Assembly (NCBI GenBank): GCA_049242865.1
Contig: JBMLOR010000083.1
Span: 1 to 8,753, forward strand
Reading direction: 5' to 3'
Length of the DNA: 8,753 nt
Source of the DNA: CAIVPM01 sp049242865
Lineage (GTDB): Bacteria > Bacteroidota > Bacteroidia > Chitinophagales > Chitinophagaceae
Shown: in pieces, positions 1 to 4,815 of the stretch
Position numbering within the stretch: the stretch's first letter is position 1
How the letters are laid out: every line of letters starts with the position of its first letter
Made by a program: the position numbers and the translations under genes
Notes under the pieces: generated by a model
The model's database searches: none
What the model saw: the letters and a program-made list of their open reading frames with translations, nothing else
What the model was told of the DNA's origin: nothing

Positions 1-39
1 GTACCAAGTTGTATTGGGCATTGCCCAATACAACGGTAC
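1..39. repeat. Long inverted repeat (cruciform-capable)
   Basis: GTTGTATTGGGCA (8-20) is followed after a single T by its exact reverse complement (22-34), a perfect 27-bp palindrome. The arms resume outside a two-base AA bulge: GTACC (1-5) pairs with GGTAC (35-39), giving 18 potential pairs. No T-tract follows on the plus strand, and the sequence left of position 1 is not visible, so this is not called a terminator. With a one-base loop it would fold more readily with a few central pairs open. It could be the end of a transcript from a gene to the left, a mobile-element end, or a protein-binding palindrome. The structure is certain and its role unknown. Confidence 0.75.
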
Positions 40-309
40 ATAAACAAATTAATATGGTAAATAGGGTTTTCATTTATGTATGCCTATTACTGTTTTAAAT
101 AACAATGTAGTTAAAGGAATGATTTTTTTATACAAAGGTTGTCGTTGTTTTAGTTGTAAATTATTCTCAACATAAAAATAAGTAATAATTTGCTAGTTTA
201 TTATTAATAAGTTAACTCCTTTAAATAGCAAATGCTAAACCACTAAATCAATTGGGCAGTATCAAGGCCAATGTTTGGCTATTTGGCTATGAAAATGGGC
301 TTTTTTAAT

Positions 310-333
310 GCTAATTATTACCATTTAATTAGC
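310..333. repeat. Perfect 8-bp inverted repeat
   Basis: GCTAATTA (310-317) and TAATTAGC (326-333) are exact reverse complements separated by 8 bases. The stem is mostly A-T and no T-run follows on either side (a T-run, 301-306, lies just to the left, which would be downstream on the minus strand). It could act as a weak minus-strand terminator or simply be AT-rich symmetry. Confidence 0.45.
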
Positions 334-339
334 TTATAG

Positions 340-379
340 TATGCTCACACAAAGCATAAATTGGGCAATGCTTAAGCAT
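340..379. repeat. Nested inverted repeats built on ATGCTT/AAGCAT
   Basis: TATGCT (340-345) pairs with AGCATA (353-358) across a 7-base loop. AAGCAT (352-357) can alternatively pair with ATGCTT (368-373), and the latter is half of the perfect 12-bp palindrome ATGCTTAAGCAT (368-379). Four alternating arms in 40 bp allow mutually exclusive folds. This is seen directly; any switching role would be speculation. Confidence 0.45.
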
Positions 380-510
380 ATTTTGGCTAAAGGTAAGCTT
401 AGTTATAGCAAACAACTTGCTTACTATTGGCTATAATTTTACTAATGGAAAGCTTTTGTATTGGGTACAACAGCAATAAGTGGGCTGTAATGGAATAGTG
501 AGTACTACAA

Positions 511-544
511 CAAAAAAAAGAGTCACCTTTTTTTGATGACTCTT
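511..544 (-). terminator. Rho-independent terminator of the 566-1039 gene
   Basis: On the minus strand AAGAGTCA (544-537) and TGACTCTT (525-518) form an 8-bp stem around an 11-base loop, followed by an unbroken run of T (complement of the A-run 512-519). It begins 22 bases past the stop codon at 566. Stem plus T-tract in the right place and orientation make this a standard intrinsic terminator. The opposite strand has A-rich sequence after the stem, so it should act only on minus-strand transcripts. Confidence 0.8.
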
Positions 545-565
545 AAAGCAATTTAAAATTTTATC

Positions 566-1039
566 CTAAGGCTTTGGTACTGCTACCTTGCGAGGTTTTC
601 CCGGAAAACGTTCTTTCATATCATTAGCTGCTTCAGGGGCTCCATCAATATTGTTTGCAGCACAGGTTTTAATGGCTGCATATACTAACAAAGCAGCTTC
701 CATTGCCTCACTTCCTGCAAGCATAATAGTATCTTCTACACTACGTTGCAAAGTGGCCAAAGGGCGTAAGTATTCGTTTAACTTATTTATTGCCCCTACA
801 TCTTCCTTTAAATTGGGTAAGCTTATAAATGCCGGTATTTGGGTGCTGTATTGTGCACCATAAGCATCGGCTTTTTGTATAAAACTTACATCTCTAGCTC
901 CCATTTTTAAACCTCCTTTACGTTCTTCATCTGTTAAAGTGCTAAGGTAAGGTTGTAGCTTACTTACCAAGGTGTTAATAGCTGCTACAATAGCTGCATC
1001 GTCGGCAGCTGTAATGTTAATTGAAACTTTGTTTTGCAT
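566..1039 (-). CDS. Uncharacterised helical cytoplasmic protein
   Basis: This encodes a 157-residue protein from the ATG at 1039; the frame runs open to a TTG at 1045, but ATG is the more natural start. No signal peptide or membrane segment is visible. The order is a short beta-like start (KVSINIT, 4-10), a predominantly helical middle, and a basic, proline-rich tail with RFPGKPRK at 144-151. Residues 101-125 (VEDTIMLAGSEAMEAALLVYAAIK) look like an amphipathic helix with the conserved-looking core D-T-x-x-x-A-G-S-E-A. From memory it resembles a family of unnamed proteins of about 150-160 residues common in Bacteroidota, with the same 'ITAxD', 'KMG' and 'GSEA' landmarks, but no function is known to me. 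It lies 145 bp downstream of the esterase gene on the same strand, has a candidate promoter of its own, and ends in a clear terminator. Confidence 0.8.
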   Translation of the reverse strand: MQNKVSINITAADDAAIVAAINTLVSKLQPYLSTLTDEERKGGLKMGARDVSFIQKADAYGAQYSTQIPAFISLPNLKEDVGAINKLNEYLRPLATLQRSVEDTIMLAGSEAMEAALLVYAAIKTCAANNIDGAPEAANDMKERFPGKPRKVAVPKP

Positions 1040-1131
1040 AATCAACTGTTTTAATTGTGATTTAATGCAATGAAATTATGTGGTTGACCAATCTTTGCAA
1101 TTTTAACTTATCCTAAATTTTTGTTAAAACC

Positions 1132-1161
1132 CAACTTTACATCAGTTTTTAATAAAAACAA
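1132..1161 (-). promoter_or_regulatory. Candidate Bacteroidota-type promoter for the 566-1039 gene
   Basis: On the minus strand TTG (1161-1159) is separated by 19 bases from TAAAGTTG (1139-1132), a seven-of-eight match to the Bacteroidota -7 box TAnnTTTG. Transcription would begin near 1125, leaving a leader of roughly 85 bases before the ATG at 1039. Matches of this quality occur by chance in AT-rich DNA, so this is a hypothesis. Confidence 0.35.
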
Positions 1162-1184
1162 TTGGCACGCTTTGCAATAAACAC

Positions 1185-2057
1185 CTACCTGTTGTACAAA
1201 TTTATAAAAGCAATAGTTTTAGTGTAAGTATCCTGCATGTTGGCACCACTCCAACCATGGCCTTCTCCATTATAAACAATATATTGTTTTGCAACATTGG
1301 CATTGCCTAAAGCAGTATTTAAGCTACTACTATGCGAAATGGGTACAACTGCATCGGCTGTGCCATGAAAAATTATAGTTGGTGGCGAAGCTGCTGTAAT
1401 ACTAAAAATTGGACTAGCACTGCGATACATGGCATTGTTTGTAGTAGGTGTACCACTTAAAAACATGGCAAGTAAACTTGGGTAACTTGGGTTTGAAGGA
1501 TTGTTGTATAAATCAATTAAATCTGTTGGGCCAAATAAATCTACAATTGCCTTAACTCTGTTATTTGTATTGTACTGATAGCCTTGCAATAAAGCCAAAT
1601 GAGCCCCTGCACTTGCACCAAATAATGCTATTTTATTGGCATTAAACTTATACTCGCCTGCTTTGCTTACTATAAAATCAAAAGCAGCTCTAGTATCGTT
1701 TATTTGTGTTGGCCAAATATTTGTGCTTGGAATTGCAGCTAATCTGTAGTTAATATTAAAAATGGCATAGTTAGGTAAAGCTGTTTTAAAAGAATTTACA
1801 ACATCGGTAAATTCTGATTTATCGCCTGCAACCCATCCACCACCATGAATTAAAATAATACATTTTGTGCCTGTGTCTGTTCTGTTAGCAGGTAAATACA
1901 CGTCCATTTTTTGCAAAGGATCGCTACCATAACTAACATTTAAAATAGTTTGCTCTGTAGTAGGAATTGCAGTATTGCTGCTTGTTTCCTCTTTTTTACA
2001 ACTAAACAATACAACTACAACAATGAAATAAGTAACAACTTGTGATATTTTTTGCAT
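1185..2057 (-). CDS. Lipoprotein alpha/beta-hydrolase (esterase/lipase-like)
   Basis: The product is 290 residues from the ATG at 2057. The frame is open further upstream to 2132, but only this start puts a proper lipoprotein signal at the N-terminus: hydrophobic segment 6-18, lipobox LFSC with Cys20, then KKEE. It should therefore be lipid-anchored, periplasmic or surface-exposed. The fold is of the Aes/BD-FAE carboxylesterase type: oxyanion-hole motif HGGGW at 71-75, nucleophile elbow GASAG at 147-151 with Ser149, Asp235 in HGTAD, and His267 in GEGHGW. All three catalytic residues are present, so it is probably active. Likely substrates are short-chain or carbohydrate-linked esters such as acetylated or feruloylated polysaccharides; no neighbouring glycan genes support a choice. 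It is divergent from ggt, with a 66-bp repeat element between them. Fold and activity class are confident, substrate is not. Confidence 0.88.
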   Translation of the reverse strand: MQKISQVVTYFIVVVVLFSCKKEETSSNTAIPTTEQTILNVSYGSDPLQKMDVYLPANRTDTGTKCIILIHGGGWVAGDKSEFTDVVNSFKTALPNYAIFNINYRLAAIPSTNIWPTQINDTRAAFDFIVSKAGEYKFNANKIALFGASAGAHLALLQGYQYNTNNRVKAIVDLFGPTDLIDLYNNPSNPSYPSLLAMFLSGTPTTNNAMYRSASPIFSITAASPPTIIFHGTADAVVPISHSSSLNTALGNANVAKQYIVYNGEGHGWSGANMQDTYTKTIAFINLYNR

Positions 2058-2100
2058 AAACAAACGTTTCAACAAAGTTTTGGATTTAGTTAGATAAAAA

Positions 2101-2133
2101 GAAAAATATTTTTTTGCCGAATAGAAGTACAAA
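2101..2133 (-). promoter_or_regulatory. Candidate promoter for the lipoprotein esterase gene
   Basis: On the minus strand TTTG (2133-2130) is followed after 21 bases by TATTTTTC (2108-2101), seven of eight positions of the Bacteroidota -7 consensus TAnnTTTG. Initiation near 2094 would give a leader of about 35 bases to the ATG at 2057, which also supports that start over the further-upstream open frame. The last consensus base is mismatched, so confidence is low. Confidence 0.3.
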
Positions 2134-2145
2134 AGTTGAACCTAA

Positions 2146-2211
2146 CCCTGATTGTAACGTAAAGCCCACAGCGAACGATAGTGGAGCGAGGACTTGAAGT
2201 GAAAAGCAGGG
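2146..2211. repeat. 66-bp GC-rich element with paired internal repeats
   Basis: The element is bounded by CCCTG (2146-2150) and its reverse complement CAGGG (2207-2211). Just inside are two imperfect direct copies, GATTGTAACGTAAAGC (2150-2165) and GACTTGAAGTGAAAAGC (2191-2207). The centre carries CCAC (2166-2169) pairing with GTGG (2181-2184), then GAGCGAGG. By my count 34 of 66 bases are G or C, clearly above the surrounding intergenic DNA. No reading frame crosses it usefully. From memory, very similar intergenic units (GATTGTAGCGGAAAGC ... GACTTGTAGCGGAAAGC) are scattered through Bacteroidota genomes, so I interpret this as one copy of a dispersed, REP-like, non-autonomous element. I could not test copy number here. 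Confidence 0.6.
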
Positions 2212-2224
2212 AAACAAAGCTTAA

Positions 2225-2250
2225 TTGAAACTTAATTGTTGATGTTTCAA
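2225..2250. promoter_or_regulatory. Inverted repeat upstream of ggt, possible operator
   Basis: TTGAAAC (2225-2231) and GTTTCAA (2244-2250) are perfect reverse complements across 12 bases. A direct octamer repeat CTTAATTG (2220-2227 and 2231-2238) overlaps the left arm. It lies about 50 bases before the ggt start, where an operator or leader hairpin could sit. On the plus strand A-residues, not T, follow it, so it is not a terminator. No known regulator site is recognised. Confidence 0.3.
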
Positions 2251-2297
2251 AAAAAATCTTGCCTAAAACCCTTACTTTAGATTCCTAATTTTATGAA

Positions 2298-4013
2298 ATG
2301 AAATATTTTATATTCTTTGCTTTTTTAGTGTCTAAAGTGTGTATTGCACAGCAGAATAATCAACCTTTAGTTAGCCCAAAAGGAAAAATAAATCCTTACA
2401 ATTATGCCATTGTAAAACAAAAAAACTTTGTAAATGCAGCAGTTAGCAGTGCACATCCATTAGCAAGTATGGTAGGTGCCGAAATTATGAAGCAAGGAGG
2501 AAATGCATTTGATGCTGCCATAGCAGTGCAATATGCACTTGCAGTTGTTTATCCTGGAGCAGGAAATATTGGTGGTGGAGGTTTTATGGTAGCTCGAAAA
2601 AAAAATGGTGAAACTTTAGCATTAGATTACAGAGAAACTGCACCTAGTAAAGCTTCTAGAGATATGTATTTGGATAAAAATGGAAATGCAATAGATAAAT
2701 TATCAAAGCAAGGACGATTAGCAGCAGGTGTGCCAGGAACTGTAGCAGGTTTATTTGAAACCTACAAGCATGCTAAATTGCCAATGGCAACACTTATACA
2801 ACCTGCTATTGATTTAGCAGAATTTGGATTTGTAATTACAGCAGGTGAGGCATCTAGTTTAAATGCACATAAGCAAGATTTTATAAATAATAATACTCAA
2901 ACCCCAGCTTTTGTAAAACCTACAGAATGGAAAGCAGGCGATACATTGGTGCAAAAAGATTTAGCCAATACTTTAAAAAGAATTAGAGATAATGGGCAAG
3001 CTGGCTTTTATAATGGAGCAACTGCTGAGTTAATTGAAGGCGAAATGGGCAATGGTGGATTAATAAGCTTGGCCGATTTAAAAAACTATAAAGCTGTGTG
3101 GCGTAAAAATTTGAGTTTTAATTATAAAGGTCATACTATAATTGGTATGAGTCCACCAAGTAGTGGCGGTGTAATTATTAACCAATTAATGAAAATGATT
3201 GAAAAAAGAAATATTGGTAAAAAAGGATTTCATAGTGTAGCTGCTGTACAGTTAATGGTTGAAGCAGAAAGAAGAGCTTATGCCGATAGAGCCGAGCATT
3301 TGGGAGATCCTGATTTTTATAAAGTACCTCTAAAAACCATTACAAGTGATGCTTATATTGCCAAACGAATGCTCGATTATGATAGCTTAAAACCAACACC
3401 AAGTTCACAAATAAAAGCAGGCGAAGCTAAAGAAAGTGAACAAACTACACACCTTAGTATTATTGATAAAGAGGGTAATATGGTAAGTGTAACCACAACT
3501 TTAAATGGAGGTTATGGCAGCTTTACTGTTGTTGGTGGTGCAGGTTTTTTGTTGAATAACGAAATGGATGATTTTAGCGTAAAACCTGGTGTTGCCAATA
3601 TGTATGGTGCTGTAGGTGGCGAAGCCAATGCTATTGAACCAAATAAAAGAATGTTGAGTAGCATGACACCAACCTTGGTAATTAAAAACAACAAACCCAA
3701 TATTGTTTTAGGCACTCCAGGAGGAACAACTATACCAACTAGCGTTTTTCAAACACTTGTAAATATTCTTGAATTTAATATGAGTGCAGCCGATGCAGTA
3801 AACAAACCAAAATTTCACCATCAATGGTTGCCAGATGTAATTATGGTGGAAGAAAAAATGGATGATGCTGTAAAAAAAGCTTTGATAAGAATGGGGTATG
3901 AAATTAAAGAACGAAAAGCAATAGGCCGTACTGAAGTAATTAAAATTTTATCTAATGGCATCAAAGATGCAGCTGCAGATATTAGAGGAGACGATAGTGT
4001 AGCAGGGTACTAA
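2298..4013 (+). CDS. ggt: Gamma-glutamyltransferase, periplasmic
   Basis: Gamma-glutamyltransferase (EC 2.3.2.2 / 3.4.19.13) hydrolyses or transfers the gamma-glutamyl group of glutathione and related compounds. The protein has 571 residues, full length for the family. A signal peptide occupies about 1-18 (MKYFIFFAFLVSKVCIAQ), so it acts in the periplasm. As in E. coli GGT the precursor should cleave itself before the nucleophile, here Gln382/Thr383 in EQTTHLS, yielding a large subunit and a 189-residue small subunit. With a constant offset of 8 from the E. coli enzyme, small-subunit active-site residues are all present: Asn403, Asn421, Glu422 (Gln in E. coli), Asp425, Ser454-Ser455 and Gly475-Gly476. 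Arg112 in DYRETAP matches the alpha-carboxylate-binding arginine of the large subunit. The lid-loop tyrosine is kept (Tyr436 in NMYG), unlike the lidless Bacillus type. It appears monocistronic: divergent from the esterase, convergent with plsC. No disabling change is seen. Confidence 0.97.
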   Translation: MKYFIFFAFLVSKVCIAQQNNQPLVSPKGKINPYNYAIVKQKNFVNAAVSSAHPLASMVGAEIMKQGGNAFDAAIAVQYALAVVYPGAGNIGGGGFMVARKKNGETLALDYRETAPSKASRDMYLDKNGNAIDKLSKQGRLAAGVPGTVAGLFETYKHAKLPMATLIQPAIDLAEFGFVITAGEASSLNAHKQDFINNNTQTPAFVKPTEWKAGDTLVQKDLANTLKRIRDNGQAGFYNGATAELIEGEMGNGGLISLADLKNYKAVWRKNLSFNYKGHTIIGMSPPSSGGVIINQLMKMIEKRNIGKKGFHSVAAVQLMVEAERRAYADRAEHLGDPDFYKVPLKTITSDAYIAKRMLDYDSLKPTPSSQIKAGEAKESEQTTHLSIIDKEGNMVSVTTTLNGGYGSFTVVGGAGFLLNNEMDDFSVKPGVANMYGAVGGEANAIEPNKRMLSSMTPTLVIKNNKPNIVLGTPGGTTIPTSVFQTLVNILEFNMSAADAVNKPKFHHQWLPDVIMVEEKMDDAVKKALIRMGYEIKERKAIGRTEVIKILSNGIKDAAADIRGDDSVAGY

Positions 4014-4028
4014 TTTTTATGAAAAATT
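4012..4028. terminator. Weak AT-only hairpin between convergent genes
   Basis: AATTTTT (4012-4018), three bases, then AAAAATT (4022-4028) form a perfect 7-bp A-T stem that begins in the ggt stop codon. It occupies most of the 27-base gap between the convergent ggt and plsC stops, where a shared terminator would be expected. A stem without any G-C pair would be unstable, so this may be coincidence; no better terminator is visible for either gene. Confidence 0.25.
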
Positions 4029-4040
4029 TGGAATAGTATG

Positions 4041-4775
4041 TTAGTATTTTCGATAGCGGCGTAAGCCATTATCCATAATGTTATACACTTTATCTCTTAA
4101 GGCTGCAATATCATTTAATGTATAGTTGGATACATCAACTTCTTCTAAAAAAACTACTCTATTATACCCTGGTGTTAAACTAAACACACTAGAAAAATGT
4201 AGTCTTTCTAATGTATCAATCATTAAAATTGGCTTTATAGGGGTTTGGGTTTCAATTGCTAATTTAAAAGCACCATCAAAAAAACTTTTAAGTGGTTGGT
4301 TGGTTTCGTTGAATGTACCTTCTGGAAATAAAAAAATGGAAATGCCTTTGTTTAAGGCAGCTTTTAAAGCTCGTACACTTTTACTACGTTTTTCAGGGCT
4401 GCTTCTATCTACTAAAATTACTGTAGCTTTATAAACCCAACCAAAAATGGGAACTTTAACCATTTCGTACTTGCCTAAAACTCTTATAGCTTGGTTTACA
4501 CAAAGTACAATAGGAGGAATATCTAAATAGGAAACATGGTTGGCAACAAAAATATATTGCTTGTTTTTGTTATGGGGTTGTTCGTAAATATTTTTATGAA
4601 CAATGCCAACGGTGCAATACCAAACAAAAGCCCATGCTTTGCACACTTTATAAATAAAATTTCCACCCTTAATGTCAAAAGCTGAAGCCACTAAAATAAA
4701 AGGTAGTGCCAAAAACATTATAGCAATAAATGTGATTAGGCCATATATGCTGAACAAGAATTTAATAATCTTCAT
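4041..4775 (-). CDS. plsC: 1-acyl-sn-glycerol-3-phosphate acyltransferase
   Basis: PlsC adds the second fatty acyl chain to lysophosphatidic acid to make phosphatidic acid, the precursor of membrane phospholipids, at the inner membrane. The product is 244 residues, normal for the family. The acyltransferase blocks appear in order: catalytic NHVSYLD (HX4D, His80 and Asp85), block II around KVPIFGW with a following arginine (residues 107-124), glycerophosphate-binding FPEGTF (150-155), and a proline-containing block IV (PIKPI, 179-183). A long hydrophobic N-terminus (about 8-33) is the membrane anchor. The only in-frame ATG ahead of the anchor is at 4775. The gene starts 40 bp after the stop of the large secreted protein with no terminator between, so co-transcription is plausible. 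Related acyltransferases that use lyso-ornithine lipids share these motifs, so the exact acceptor is inferred. Confidence 0.92.
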   Translation of the reverse strand: MKIIKFLFSIYGLITFIAIMFLALPFILVASAFDIKGGNFIYKVCKAWAFVWYCTVGIVHKNIYEQPHNKNKQYIFVANHVSYLDIPPIVLCVNQAIRVLGKYEMVKVPIFGWVYKATVILVDRSSPEKRSKSVRALKAALNKGISIFLFPEGTFNETNQPLKSFFDGAFKLAIETQTPIKPILMIDTLERLHFSSVFSLTPGYNRVVFLEEVDVSNYTLNDIAALRDKVYNIMDNGLRRYRKY

Positions 4776-4815
4776 TAAGCCAAAAATAGGTGGTAATGCT
4801 TTATTGCAATGTAAA

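Larger units (their letters stand above)
40..510. other. Gene-free region rich in hairpins and short repeats
   Basis: No open frame of useful length exists on either strand; the longest ATG frame I followed (from 54) stops after 14 codons. There is no tRNA-like or rRNA-like stretch. The octamer ATTGGGCA from the left palindrome recurs at 251-258 and 360-367. TTGGCTA occurs at 275-281, 283-289, 383-389 and 427-433. TTGTATTGGG recurs at 456-465. Several inverted repeats lie at 310-333, 340-358, 368-379 and 403-436. The region may be decayed sequence, a dispersed-repeat cluster or a structured noncoding RNA locus; nothing here decides which. Confidence 0.6.

Noticed and set aside
240..470. Possible CRISPR-like or tandem array from the recurring ATTGGGCA and TTGGCTA words.
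   Set aside because: The words are 7-8 bases long and irregularly spaced, with no constant repeat length or unique spacers.
588..863. Plus-strand open frame of 91 codons opposite the small minus-strand gene.
   Set aside because: It lies wholly antisense to the 566-1039 gene, has no recognisable domain, and the minus frame has a terminator and family-like landmarks.
2058..2132. Extension of the esterase to the upstream start at 2132.
   Set aside because: The extra 25 residues would place a lysine- and tyrosine-rich segment before the lipoprotein signal and move the lipobox cysteine to residue 45, which is too deep for signal peptidase II processing.
2273..2280. TACTTTAG as a -7 promoter box for ggt.
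   Set aside because: It matches most of TAnnTTTG, but no TTG-type upstream box lies at a suitable 19-21 base distance and initiation would fall very close to the start codon.
3512..3715. Minus-strand open frame of 67 codons inside ggt.
   Set aside because: It is antisense to the most conserved active-site part of GGT, including the lid loop; a shadow of that coding frame.
4126..4434. Plus-strand open frame of 102 codons inside plsC.
   Set aside because: It is antisense to the acyltransferase blocks and has no domain or signal of its own.
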